Below are positions 53,719 through 62,551 of a DNA stretch of 64,000 nt, in pieces. The stretch spans positions 62,001-126,000 of the forward strand of contig NZ_BAGJ01000272.1 of NCBI RefSeq assembly GCF_000308775.1. The letters run 5' to 3'. The notes beneath the pieces were generated by a model. The model was not told where the DNA came from. It was given only the letters and a program-made list of their open reading frames with translations, and did not search any database. The position numbers and the translations under genes were made by a program. Position 1 is the stretch's first letter. Every line of letters starts with the position of its first letter. Source of the stretch: Nocardia testacea NBRC 100365. GTDB taxonomy: Bacteria; Actinomycetota; Actinomycetes; Mycobacteriales; Mycobacteriaceae.

Positions 53719-54578
53719 TGGCCACCTTGGACATCTCCGCGGGCGCACGGGCCGGGTCCGCCCCGCTCGCCTCGCCGGCCCGGTCCGCCCGGACGGGGCG
53801 CCGGGTCCGCCTCGGGCCCGGGCGGCCGATCCCGTTCGGTTTCGCCCTGGGGCCTGTCCTGCTGCTGGCCGCCTGGGTGATCGGTTCGCTGTCGGGCGCC
53901 CTCGATGCCGAGACTCTACCCGCGCCATGGGATGTGGCCCGGACCGCCGGTGATCTGATCGCCGAGGGCACTCTGCAATCCAATTTGCTCACCTCATTGC
54001 AGCGGGCCGCGATCGGTCTCGTGCTCGGGGTGTCGATCGGTGTGGTCCTCGCGCTGGTCTCCGGCCTGAGCCGGATCGGCGAGGCCCTGGTGGACGGCCC
54101 GGTGCAGATCAAACGCTCCATTCCGACCCTCGCGCTGATCCCGTTGTTCATCGTGTGGTTCGGGATCGGCGAGGAGATGAAGCTCGTCGTCATCACCGCC
54201 AGCGTGCTGGTGCCGGTGTACATCAACACGCATGCCTCCCTGCGCGGTGTCGACGCACGCTACGTGGAGCTGGCGCAGACGGTCGGCCTGTCCCGGTGGG
54301 GTTTCATCCGCCGGGTCGCGCTGCCCGGTTCCCTGCCGGGTTTCTTCACCGGGCTGCGGCTCGCGGTCACCATCTCGTGGCTGGCCCTGGTGGTGGTGGA
54401 GCAGGTGAACGCCACCAGCGGTATCGGCTACCTGATGACCCAGGCACGCACCTACGGGCAGATCGATGTGATCGTGGTCGGACTGGTGATCTACGGCCTG
54501 CTGGGCCTGTTCGGTGACCTGGCCGTCCGCGCGCTGGAGAGGAGGGCGCTGGCATGGCGACAGACACTGTCGGACTGA
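53718..54578 (+). CDS. ssuC: ABC transporter permease, aliphatic-sulfonate (SsuC-like)
   Basis: 286 residues, about six membrane helices. The EAA-type coupling loop is YVELAQTVGLSRWGFIRRVA, then LPGSLPGFFTGLRLAVTISW. It forms the channel of the importer with the ATPase that follows. GTG 53718 overlaps the binding-protein stop by one base. The first 45 residues are Arg/Gly/Ala-rich and cytoplasmic. It overlaps ssuB by 25 bp. Confidence 0.9.
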   Translation: MATLDISAGARAGSAPLASPARSARTGRRVRLGPGRPIPFGFALGPVLLLAAWVIGSLSGALDAETLPAPWDVARTAGDLIAEGTLQSNLLTSLQRAAIGLVLGVSIGVVLALVSGLSRIGEALVDGPVQIKRSIPTLALIPLFIVWFGIGEEMKLVVITASVLVPVYINTHASLRGVDARYVELAQTVGLSRWGFIRRVALPGSLPGFFTGLRLAVTISWLALVVVEQVNATSGIGYLMTQARTYGQIDVIVVGLVIYGLLGLFGDLAVRALERRALAWRQTLSD

Positions 54579-55300
54579 CCGTCCGGGTGCGCGCGCTGCG
54601 GCGCGGTTTCGGCGACCGGATCGTACTGCGCGGAGTGGATCTGGATATCGCGCGAGGCGAGTTCGTGGCGCTGCTGGGCCGTAGTGGTTCCGGTAAGAGC
54701 ACCCTGCTGCGCGCACTCGGCGAACTGGACCACGATGTCGCCGGCGACGGGGAACTCACGGTCCCCCGGGAGCGATCGGTGGTGTTCCAGGATTCCCGGT
54801 TGCTGCCGTGGATCAGGGTGCTCGACAATGTCACGCTCGGCCTGAGCGGTCCGGGCGCCGCGCAGCGCGGCCGGGACGCACTGGCGGAGGTCGGTCTGGC
54901 CGGCCGGGAGAAGGCGTGGCCCCGCGAACTGTCCGGCGGTGAACAGCAGCGGGTGGCGCTGGCCCGGTCCCTGGTCCGCGAACCGGCCCTGCTGCTCGCC
55001 GACGAACCGTTCGGCGCGCTGGACGCGCTCACCCGGATCCGGATGCACGGACTGCTACAGGATCTCTGCGCCCGGCACCGCCCGGCGGTGCTACTGGTCA
55101 CGCACGATGTGGACGAGGCGGTGCTGCTCGCCGATCGAGTGCTCGTCCTCGACGAGGGCCGCATCGCCGTCGACCTGTCCATCGAGCAGGCCCGCCCGCG
55201 CCGGCACGGTGATCCCGCCGTCGCGCACTACCGCGAACGACTTCTGGCCGCGCTCGGTGTCTCCACCGAACCCACTCAGTACGAGGACGATGCACGATGA
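54554..55300 (+). CDS. ssuB: ABC transporter ATPase, aliphatic-sulfonate (SsuB-like)
   Basis: 248 residues with Walker A GRSGSGKST, Q-loop VVFQDSRLLPW, signature ELSGGEQQRVALARSL, Walker B LLLADEPFGALDAL and switch His in VTHDVDEA. It energises the import of sulfonates. ATG 54554 lies inside the permease gene, and its stop overlaps the monooxygenase start by 4 bp (ATGA at 55297), so the operon is fully coupled. Confidence 0.93.
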   Translation: MATDTVGLTVRVRALRRGFGDRIVLRGVDLDIARGEFVALLGRSGSGKSTLLRALGELDHDVAGDGELTVPRERSVVFQDSRLLPWIRVLDNVTLGLSGPGAAQRGRDALAEVGLAGREKAWPRELSGGEQQRVALARSLVREPALLLADEPFGALDALTRIRMHGLLQDLCARHRPAVLLVTHDVDEAVLLADRVLVLDEGRIAVDLSIEQARPRRHGDPAVAHYRERLLAALGVSTEPTQYEDDAR

Positions 55301-56643
55301 CCGAACCACGCCGGCTGAGTCTCAACGCGTTCATCTACCCCGCCGGGCACCACGAGGCGGCCTGGCGCCATCCGGCCAGCCGCCCCGACCGGATCTACGA
55401 TGTCCGCTACTACCAGGAGATCGCCCGGACCGCCGAGGCCGCGACCTTCGACGCGGTGTTCTTCGCCGACGGCCCGGCGCTGCGCACCAATGTGGCCTAC
55501 AACGCCGCGCCCGGCCTGGAACCCATCACGCTGCTGACCGCGATCGCCGCGGCGACCACGCATCTGGGTCTGATCGCCACGGCGTCCACCACCTACTACG
55601 AGCCCTACAATCTGGCCCGGCTGTTCTCCTCGCTGGACCATATCTCCGGCGGCCGGGCGGGCTGGAATATCGTCACCACCGGCACCGATCTGGCCGCGGC
55701 CAATTTCGGGCTGGACCGCCATCCCGATCACACCGAGCGCTACGCGCGGGCCCGGGAATTCGTCGACGCCGTCACCGCACTGTGGGACAGCTGGGAGGAC
55801 GACGCGATCCTGCTGGATCGGGCCGGCGGCCGGTACGCGGACCCGGACAAGATCCATCCCATCGATTTCGCCGGCGAACACCTACGGGTCCGCGGGCCGT
55901 TCAACTCGGCCCGCACGCCCCAGGGATATCCGGTCCTCGTGCAGGCGGGAGCGTCCAACGACGGTCGTGCCTTCGCCGGGCGGTACGCCGAGGCGATCTT
56001 CACCGCGCATCAGCGGCTCGGCGACGCGCAGGCGTTCTACCGGGACATCAAGCAACGGGCGGCCGATTTCGGCCGCGAACCCGACCACGTGAAGATCCTG
56101 CCCGGGATCAGCCCGTTCATCGCGGGCACCGAGTCGGAGGCCGAACAGCTGGAACGGGAATTCAACGAGCTCACCGTGCCCGAGTACGGCATAAAGCAGC
56201 TGGAATCGCTGGCCCACGAATCACTGCGGCATCTCGAACTCGACGAACCGGTACCGGTCGAATTGTTCGCCGACGCCGGCGATGTCACCGACAATTCGGC
56301 GAGCCGGCGGCAGGTGGTGGCCGGGATCGTGCAGCGGGAACGGCCGACCCTGCGCAGGCTGCTGCACCGGCTGGCGGGTGCGCGCGGGCACCGGGTCTTC
56401 GCGGGCACCCCGGAGCAGGTGGCCGACACCATCGAGGAGTGGTTCCGCTCCGGCGCCGCGGACGGTTTCAATGTGATGCCGCCCTACTACCCCGGCGGCC
56501 TGGAAATCTTCGCCGAAACAGTGGTCCCGATCCTGCGGCAGCGCGGGCTGTTCCGGACCGAGTACAGCGGCACCACCCTGCGCGACCATTTCGGACTGCC
56601 CAAACCGGCGAGCCGTTACGCGCGGCAACCGGTGGCCGGGTAG
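55297..56643 (+). CDS. FMN-dependent LLM monooxygenase, NtaA/SnaA/DszA family
   Basis: 448 residues of the bacterial luciferase superfamily: FADGPALRTNVAYNAAPGLE, ISGGRAGWNIVTTGTD, and DSWEDDAILLDRAGGRYAD are typical of the NtaA/SnaA/DszA subgroup. Such enzymes use FMNH2 and O2 to cleave sulfones, sulfonates or aminopolycarboxylates. Coupling to the Ssu-like transporter means the substrate is probably an imported organosulfur compound. It needs a separate flavin reductase, and none is in the operon. Confidence 0.9.
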   Translation: MTEPRRLSLNAFIYPAGHHEAAWRHPASRPDRIYDVRYYQEIARTAEAATFDAVFFADGPALRTNVAYNAAPGLEPITLLTAIAAATTHLGLIATASTTYYEPYNLARLFSSLDHISGGRAGWNIVTTGTDLAAANFGLDRHPDHTERYARAREFVDAVTALWDSWEDDAILLDRAGGRYADPDKIHPIDFAGEHLRVRGPFNSARTPQGYPVLVQAGASNDGRAFAGRYAEAIFTAHQRLGDAQAFYRDIKQRAADFGREPDHVKILPGISPFIAGTESEAEQLEREFNELTVPEYGIKQLESLAHESLRHLELDEPVPVELFADAGDVTDNSASRRQVVAGIVQRERPTLRRLLHRLAGARGHRVFAGTPEQVADTIEEWFRSGAADGFNVMPPYYPGGLEIFAETVVPILRQRGLFRTEYSGTTLRDHFGLPKPASRYARQPVAG

Positions 56644-57007
56644 CGGCGCCGGCTGTAGTTGCCCCGTGCGGTCGCCGACGTCTGGAACGATCCGTCACTG
56701 GTGACACCGACTCGGCGGCGGCACACCTGAAAGTTTCCGCGGCACGGGAGCGACCCCCTGGGTTGCTGCCCGACCGCGTAGGAGTCATCGCCGAGACCGA
56801 TCCGGCGACCACGGCCTACAACACCTATCTCGCCGCCTTGAACGACCACGAACTGCAACAACAGCTGCGCGTTGCCGGACTCGACCGTCCCCGGAAAGGC
56901 CCGTGAAGAGCCTCCTCCAGAACGCGCGGGGCCGTTGCTTTCCGGCTCGGCGGCCGACCGGCACTGCCGGGGTCCGCGGTGATGAGCGAATTGTGTTGGT
57001 AGCGCGA
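56644..57007. other. intergenic stretch with a short coding-like fragment
   Basis: 364 bp. On the plus strand, in the frame ending at 56906, the residues VIAETDPATTAYNTYLAALN, then DHELQQQLRVAGL, look like a real protein end, but no start codon or ribosome site fits. It may be the 3' tail of a deleted gene. The rest is non-coding and separates two convergent units. Confidence 0.35.
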
Positions 57008-57868
57008 TCAGTCGATGACCGCGTCGGAGAACACCGGAGGGTCACCGAGGAACGGGCGGTGCGACGGTGGGCGCTGTCCCCGCGTGTCCTCGACGCCGAG
57101 TTCCCGCGCGATCTCCGCACCGATGAGTACCCGACCGGTACGGTTCATCAATTCCGGATCGCGCGCGAGGGCGTCGATGACGCGGCCGGTGAACTCCGGC
57201 GACTCGGCGGTCGCGGCGAGCCCGTCGTATGCGCCCGGATTCGCGGTGAATCCGGCGAGCGTACGTTCGGTCATGAGCAGACCCATCCAGATCGAGACCA
57301 CCGCTACATTCCACGGACGGAAATCGACGGCCATATCGTGCGCCATCTTGTCCACCGCCGCCTTGCCCGCACCGTAGGCGGGCCCGTGCATGTAGCAGGT
57401 GCCGCCGAACGACGAAGTGTTCACGACCAGCCCCCCACCATCGGCCACCAGCAACGGTGCGGCGTAGTAGCTCGCGACGTAGCTCGAGCGCATACCGACG
57501 TCCAACAGGTCGAGCAGCGTCAGCGGCTTCTCCCAGAACGGCCCCTTGTCGGTCAGGCCGTCGGGCACCGCCAAGGCGTTGTTGACCAGGATGTCGAGGC
57601 GGCCGTGTTCGTCACGAAGGCCTTCGAAAAAGGTCTCTACCTGCGCATCGTCACCATGGTCGAGCACGACCGGCACGCCTTGGCCGCCGCGGCGGGTGAT
57701 CTCCTCGGCGGTCGCGAACACTGTGCCCGGCAGCGGTGCGTCCCCTTCATTCCGCGTCCGCCCGGTGACGTAGACTTTTGCCCCGGTTTCCCCCAGGGCC
57801 AGAGCGATTCCCTTGCCCGCGCCGCGACTGGCACCGGTGACCACCACGATTCGTTCCGGACCCACCAT
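57008..57868 (-). CDS. short-chain dehydrogenase/reductase (DHRS1-like)
   Basis: 286 residues. NAD(P) motif TGASRGAGKGIA, the NNALAVPD segment in the NNA position, catalytic Ser in VVNTSSFGG and the Tyr/Lys pair in AYGAGKAAVDK are present. Length and C-terminal extension resemble the DHRS1-like group. It reduces a carbonyl or oxidises an alcohol, substrate unknown. It faces the sulfonate operon and stands alone on its strand. Confidence 0.87.
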   Translation of the reverse strand: MVGPERIVVVTGASRGAGKGIALALGETGAKVYVTGRTRNEGDAPLPGTVFATAEEITRRGGQGVPVVLDHGDDAQVETFFEGLRDEHGRLDILVNNALAVPDGLTDKGPFWEKPLTLLDLLDVGMRSSYVASYYAAPLLVADGGGLVVNTSSFGGTCYMHGPAYGAGKAAVDKMAHDMAVDFRPWNVAVVSIWMGLLMTERTLAGFTANPGAYDGLAATAESPEFTGRVIDALARDPELMNRTGRVLIGAEIARELGVEDTRGQRPPSHRPFLGDPPVFSDAVID

Positions 57869-58071
57869 CGACTCCCTCCACTGCCCGAACGATCACACAG
57901 CGCATCGTGTGACATGTTCCACTACTGAACCGGACCGGCCAGGAGTCCTTCAGGGTCCTTCCCGGTAGCCGGGAAGGTGACGGCCGGCACCGGCGCTGCT
58001 CCGGGTGCACGGCGATAACTCCTCGAGTCGCTGTCCAGGATTCGCCGGGCCCGTCGAGAGGGGAAGCGACG

Positions 58072-58545
58072 TCAGGCGGTGAGTTCGAGGGTGATGGCGG
58101 TAAAACCCGTTTCCGCTTCGGGGTGACGGTCTATTTCGCGGAAACCCAGGCGGGCGTAGAAGGCGCGAGCTGCGGTGTTGAGTTCGAAAACGTCGAGGGT
58201 CACTGTGCCGTGCAGACGGAGAGCGTGCGCGACCAGCTGCCGTCCGATGCCCGATTTCTGCGCCGCCGGGTCGACGAACAGGCCGCCGATCTCGGCACCG
58301 AGCAGTCCCAACAGCCCGACCACGTCACCGGTGGGGGTCTCGGCGACCCAGTTGTCGGCTTGGACGAGGTAGATCTCCCGAAGCTTGCGCTCGCGCGTCC
58401 CGGCACCTTCGTCCGGGATGAATGGATAGGCGATGCGGGCGGCGCGGCTCCAGAGCCCGACCACAGCCTCCTCGTCCTCGGGGCGGTAGGGACGGATACT
58501 CGGCGCGGCCGGTTCGGACAGGCGGGGAGCGGCAGGAGTAGTCAC
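58072..58545 (-). CDS. GNAT-family N-acetyltransferase
   Basis: 157 residues. RPYRPEDEEAVVGLWSRAAR starts the fold; the acetyl-CoA loop is PAAQKSGIGRQLVAHAL, followed by VFELNTAARAFYARLGF. It acetylates an amine or a protein N-terminus, substrate unknown. GTG 58545 has GAAGG 10 bp upstream; TTG 58554 is possible. It is followed by no cotranscribed gene. Confidence 0.85.
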   Translation of the reverse strand: MTTPAAPRLSEPAAPSIRPYRPEDEEAVVGLWSRAARIAYPFIPDEGAGTRERKLREIYLVQADNWVAETPTGDVVGLLGLLGAEIGGLFVDPAAQKSGIGRQLVAHALRLHGTVTLDVFELNTAARAFYARLGFREIDRHPEAETGFTAITLELTA

Positions 58546-58703
58546 AGTGAACAACCTTCGCGGCAGAAAGCGTTCTATACAAATGCTTTTGCCGGACCGG
58601 TGACAGCGAAGGTCACTCAGGTTCTACACATTCCCGGGCCGGTCGCCGGCGCGGCTCGAGCTTCGGAACCGCTCACGGCACCCGGCCACGACCGCCCGGG
58701 CGA

Positions 58704-59138
58704 CTACACCTGGCGCGATCCGCCGCGGTCGGCCAGGGCGGTGACCAGATCGGTTGCGGCGGTGGCGAGTTCGATCCGCGCGACATGCGGGAGGGTGGCG
58801 GCGAGTTTTCCGGCGATGGCCGCCTGGATATCCGCGCCGATCGCCACGCCCGCGGCGGTCGGCGCCACGCGGCTGATCCGGCGGTCGGCCGGATCCGGTT
58901 GCCGCGCCACGTAACCGCGGCGTTCCAGCCGGTCCACCATGCCGGTGATATTGGTCTTGTCGCAGCCGAGGGCCGCGGCGAGTTCGCCGAACGTCGGGTG
59001 CTGGGCCTGGACCAGGCAGAGCAGGGCGATCTGCTGTGCGGTGAGCCCGAATTCGCGGGCTATCGCCCCGTAGAACGCGTTGACCTCACGATAGAGCCCG
59101 CCGAGGGCGGCAACCAGGTCGTGATCGTTCACTGCCAC
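58704..59138 (-). CDS. MarR-family transcriptional regulator
   Basis: 144 residues. The winged helix is at about 45-105 (PTFGELAAALGCDKTNITGM, VDRLERRGYVARQPDPADRR). It is divergent from the SDR gene at 59230 over 91 bp, with a perfect inverted repeat between, so it probably represses that dehydrogenase and itself until a phenolic or oxidant ligand binds. GTG 59138 or 59132 is the start. Confidence 0.87.
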   Translation of the reverse strand: MAVNDHDLVAALGGLYREVNAFYGAIAREFGLTAQQIALLCLVQAQHPTFGELAAALGCDKTNITGMVDRLERRGYVARQPDPADRRISRVAPTAAGVAIGADIQAAIAGKLAATLPHVARIELATAATDLVTALADRGGSRQV

Positions 59139-59181
59139 GTCCAGCAGTTTAGATGATCAACAGTTGACGCGGCACGATAGT

Positions 59182-59200
59182 TAGTCGAGCATATCGACTA
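59182..59200. promoter_or_regulatory. MarR operator candidate
   Basis: TAGTCGA-GCATA-TCGACTA, a perfect 7-bp-arm inverted repeat in the 91-bp MarR/SDR gap, 29 bp before the SDR start. Size and spacing fit a MarR dimer site. Confidence 0.7.
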
Positions 59201-59229
59201 TCCATATCCAATACTTTTGGAGGCGAATC

Positions 59230-59952
59230 GTGCTCGTCGCAGTGGTCACCGGAGGTTCCCGGGGTATCGGCCGGGCAATAGCCCAGCGGCTCGGTGGTAC
59301 CGGCACCGCGGTCGTGGTCAACTATCGAACCGACGATGCGGCCGCCGCGGAGGTGGTCACCGCGATCGAAACCGGCGGGGGCCGTGCGTTGTCCGTCCGG
59401 TCGGATGTCGCCGATTCCGGACAGGTCCGCACCCTGTTCGACACCGCCGAGCAGACATTCGGCGGAATCGATATCGTGGTGAGCAACGCCGGCATCGCCC
59501 GCTTCGCCCCCCTCGCCGAGGCCACCGACGAGGATTTCGATCAGCAGTTCGCGATCAATACGAAAGCCACCTTCTACGTCTTGCGCGAGGCCGCGAACCG
59601 GTTGCGCGACGGCGGACGGGTTGTACTGGTGTCCTCCGGCGCGACCCTCACCCACCGGCCCGGCTCCGGGCTCTACGCGGCCGGCAAAGCCGCCTCCGAA
59701 CAGTTGGTGCGGGTACTCGCCCGGGAACTCGCCCCCCGCGCGATCACGGTCAACAGCGTGCTCCCCGGCGCCGTTCGCACCGACGCGCTGGCCGCCGCGG
59801 GGGTCGGGCAGCTCGACCGGATCGCCGCGTCCATCCCGCTGGGCAGGGTCGGCGAACCCACCGATATCGCCGATATCGTGGCCTTCCTCGTCTCCCAGGA
59901 GGCCCGGTGGATCACCGGCGCGTCGATACCCGCCTCGGGCGGCGCGTTCTGA
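59230..59952 (+). CDS. short-chain dehydrogenase/reductase (FabG-like)
   Basis: 240 residues of the classical SDR family: TGGSRGIGRAIA, NAGIARFAPL, Ser in LVSSGATL and YAAGKAASEQL. The C-terminal SQEARWITGASIPASGGAF is usual. It is an NAD(P)-dependent reductase or dehydrogenase of unknown substrate. GTG 59230 has TTTGGAGG upstream, a clear ribosome site. Control by the divergent MarR is likely. Confidence 0.9.
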   Translation: MLVAVVTGGSRGIGRAIAQRLGGTGTAVVVNYRTDDAAAAEVVTAIETGGGRALSVRSDVADSGQVRTLFDTAEQTFGGIDIVVSNAGIARFAPLAEATDEDFDQQFAINTKATFYVLREAANRLRDGGRVVLVSSGATLTHRPGSGLYAAGKAASEQLVRVLARELAPRAITVNSVLPGAVRTDALAAAGVGQLDRIAASIPLGRVGEPTDIADIVAFLVSQEARWITGASIPASGGAF

Positions 59953-60056
59953 CCGGTGCTTCTTGCCGTTCAGAGACTCCCGGATCTCCTACCGGGCCGG
60001 TCCGTTGTCTTTCCGCCGACGGCCGGGTGAGTTCTCCGGCTCGCTCGCCGGCACTG

Positions 60057-61190
60057 CTACGCGGCGCGAGCGCGGCTCAGGCCCCACTCCTCGGCCAGGA
60101 GGCGGTGGGAGGTCAGACGATCCTCGTGCCGGTGGGTGACGCTGGTGACGACCAGTTCGTCGGCGTCGGTGAGATCGCGTAGCGCGGACAGGCGGGCGGC
60201 GACCGAGGCGGGGGCTCCGACGAATTGGGTCTTCACCCGATCGTCGACCAGCCGCCGCTGGTCGTCGCTCAGCGGCGGCGCGGAGGCGGGGTCGAGGTAT
60301 TCCGCGGCGCCCGCGCCACTGCGGATACTGGCCACCCAATGCCCGTAGGTGGAGGCCAGGTGCCGGGCGGTGGACTCCTGCGCGGCCACGACGACATCGG
60401 CCGAAACCACAAGGTACGGTTCGGGATAGCGCGGCGAGGGACGGAACGCCTTCCGGTAGGCCTCGACGGTTTCCAGCACGGTTCCCGGGGAGACGTGGTA
60501 GTTCGCCACGAACGGCAGTCCCAGCGCACCGGCCAGCTGCGCGCTCTCGCCGCCGCTGCTGCCGAACAACCAGAGTTCGACCCCGGCGCCCTCGCCGGGT
60601 ACGGCGTGCAGGTCGACGCCGTCCGCGGTCGAATAGGTGCCGGCGAGCAAGGCGCGGATCTCCTCGACCTGCCGGGTGTAGTCGAGCGGTTCGGCGCCCG
60701 GTAGCCGCAGCGCGTCCAGCGAGGCCACCAGCCGGGTGGTGTCGCGTATCTGGTCGGGCGCGAACGGTGGTGGGAGCACCACTCCGTCGCGGACCTCGGT
60801 CGGGCGGTGCGGGCCGGGCGCGGCCGGGGCGGACGGGGACCGGAGCTGTCCGATCCGATGCGCCGACCGACCCAGCCCCAGATCGAGCCGGCCGGGGTGC
60901 AGGGCATCGATGGTGCCGAACGCTTCGACGATGGACGCCGAGGTCCGGTATCCGGCCTGGACCGCGGCCGAACCGACCCGGATGGTCTCGGTGGCACCGG
61001 CGATGAGGGCGATCAGTTCGATCGGCGCCGAGGAGGCGACCGCGACGAAGTGGTGTTCGGCCACCCAGAATCGCCGGTAACCCCATGCCTCGGCGTGCCG
61101 GGCGAGGTCGATGGTGTTGCGGATCGCCTGCCGGGCGGTGGATCCGGTGCTGATCGGCGACAGGTCCAGAACGGACAGGGGTACCGTCAT
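60057..61190 (-). CDS. LLM-class flavin-dependent oxidoreductase, MsnO8/LuxA-like
   Basis: 377 residues: MTVPLSVLDLSPISTGSTAR start, WGYRRFWVAEHHFVAVASSA, then PGRLDLGLGRSAHRI. This is the LuxA-like (MsnO8) type of luciferase-fold monooxygenase. Its ATG overlaps the upstream gene's stop by 4 bp, so it is the last gene of the coupled set 63641-60057. Together these look like sulfur-acquisition enzymes. Confidence 0.88.
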   Translation of the reverse strand: MTVPLSVLDLSPISTGSTARQAIRNTIDLARHAEAWGYRRFWVAEHHFVAVASSAPIELIALIAGATETIRVGSAAVQAGYRTSASIVEAFGTIDALHPGRLDLGLGRSAHRIGQLRSPSAPAAPGPHRPTEVRDGVVLPPPFAPDQIRDTTRLVASLDALRLPGAEPLDYTRQVEEIRALLAGTYSTADGVDLHAVPGEGAGVELWLFGSSGGESAQLAGALGLPFVANYHVSPGTVLETVEAYRKAFRPSPRYPEPYLVVSADVVVAAQESTARHLASTYGHWVASIRSGAGAAEYLDPASAPPLSDDQRRLVDDRVKTQFVGAPASVAARLSALRDLTDADELVVTSVTHRHEDRLTSHRLLAEEWGLSRARAA

Positions 61191-62551
61191 GATGCGCGTA
61201 CTTTCTCGTCGGCTCGATGGGGATGACGCAGGCCCAGATGATCGCGCAGGGTCGTCCCGGTGTACTCGGTGCGATAGGTGCCGCGGTCCTGCAGTTCCGG
61301 GATCACCGTGTCGACGAATTCGTCCAGCCCGGCGGGGGTGAGGTGAGGAACCAGGATGAATCCGTCGGCAGCGTCCTCTTGGACGTAGCGGTCGATTTCG
61401 GCGGCGACCTCCGCCGGTGATCCGACGAACTGCTGACGCGCGGTGACCTCGATGATCAGTTCGCGGATCGTCAGGTTCTCCGCCTCGGCCCGGGCCCGCC
61501 ACTGCTCGGCGACGTCGCGCGGATCCCGGGCGTGACGCACCCGGCCCCGCGTGATGGTCACATCGTCGAGCGGTTCGATCTCGGGCAGGGGGCCGTCGGG
61601 ATCATAGGCGGACAGGTCACGGCCCCAGACCTGTTCCAGGAAGGCGATGGCGGTCTGCGGGCCGACCTGCCGACTCCGGATGTGCCTCGCGCGTTCCTCG
61701 GCATCGGCCCGGTTGTCGCCGAGCACGAAGGTGGCCGCCGGCAGGATCAGCAGGTCGTCACGGTGGCGGCCGTACTTGGCGAGCCGGCCTTTCATATCGG
61801 TGTAGAACTGCTGTCCCGCTTCGAGTTCGCCGTGCCGGCTGAAGATCGCGTCCGCGGTGGCGGCGCCGAATTCCCGGCCCTCCTCGGAATCCCCGGCCTG
61901 CAACTGCACCGGATATCCCTGCGGGCTGCGCGGGAGTACGAATGTGCCTTCGATATCGAACTGACTGCTGCGGTAACGAAACTCGGGTATCGGTGTGGTG
62001 AATACGCCCTGTTCCCGGTCGACGACGAGCGCGTCGGTCGGCCAGCTGTCCCACAGCGTTCGGGTGGCAGCGACCACTTCCGCCGCCCGTGTGTACCGCT
62101 GGGAGTGTTCGAGGTATCCGCCGCGGCGGAAGTTCTCGCCGGTGAACGCGTCGGAGGAGGTGACCGCGTTCCAGGCGGCCCGCCCACCGGACAGGTGATC
62201 GAGGGTGGCGAACTGTTTCGCCAGCTCGAACGGTTCGTTGAAGGTGGTGTTGATGGTGCCCGCGAGGCCCAGCCGGTCGGTGACCCCGGCGAGGGCGTTG
62301 AGCACCGTGAAGGTATCGGGACGGCCGACCACATCCAGGTCGTGGATCCGGCCGCGGTGTTCGCGTAGCCGCAGCCCTTCGGCGAGGAAGAAGAAATCGA
62401 ACAGTCCACGTTCGGCCGTCCGGGCCAGGTGGGCGAAGGATCCGAAGTCGATCTGGCTGCCGGATTCGGGATCGGTCCAGACGGTGGTGTTGTTGACGCC
62501 CGGGAAGTGGGCGGCGAGATGGATCTGCTTACCCGACGGCGTCTTCGGCAT
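61187..62551 (-). CDS. FMN-dependent LLM monooxygenase, NtaA/SnaA/DszA family
   Basis: 454 residues: IHLAAHFPGVNNTTVWTDPE, FFFLAEGLRLREHRGRIHDL, HLSGGRAAWNAVTSSDAF. Typical of the NtaA/DmoA/DszA subgroup that cleaves organosulfur or aminopolycarboxylate compounds with FMNH2. ATG 62551 has AGGGGG upstream; the ORF start at 62743 lies in the previous gene. It overlaps the upstream LLM gene by 23 bp and the downstream one by 4 bp. Confidence 0.9.
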   Translation of the reverse strand: MPKTPSGKQIHLAAHFPGVNNTTVWTDPESGSQIDFGSFAHLARTAERGLFDFFFLAEGLRLREHRGRIHDLDVVGRPDTFTVLNALAGVTDRLGLAGTINTTFNEPFELAKQFATLDHLSGGRAAWNAVTSSDAFTGENFRRGGYLEHSQRYTRAAEVVAATRTLWDSWPTDALVVDREQGVFTTPIPEFRYRSSQFDIEGTFVLPRSPQGYPVQLQAGDSEEGREFGAATADAIFSRHGELEAGQQFYTDMKGRLAKYGRHRDDLLILPAATFVLGDNRADAEERARHIRSRQVGPQTAIAFLEQVWGRDLSAYDPDGPLPEIEPLDDVTITRGRVRHARDPRDVAEQWRARAEAENLTIRELIIEVTARQQFVGSPAEVAAEIDRYVQEDAADGFILVPHLTPAGLDEFVDTVIPELQDRGTYRTEYTGTTLRDHLGLRHPHRADEKVRAS

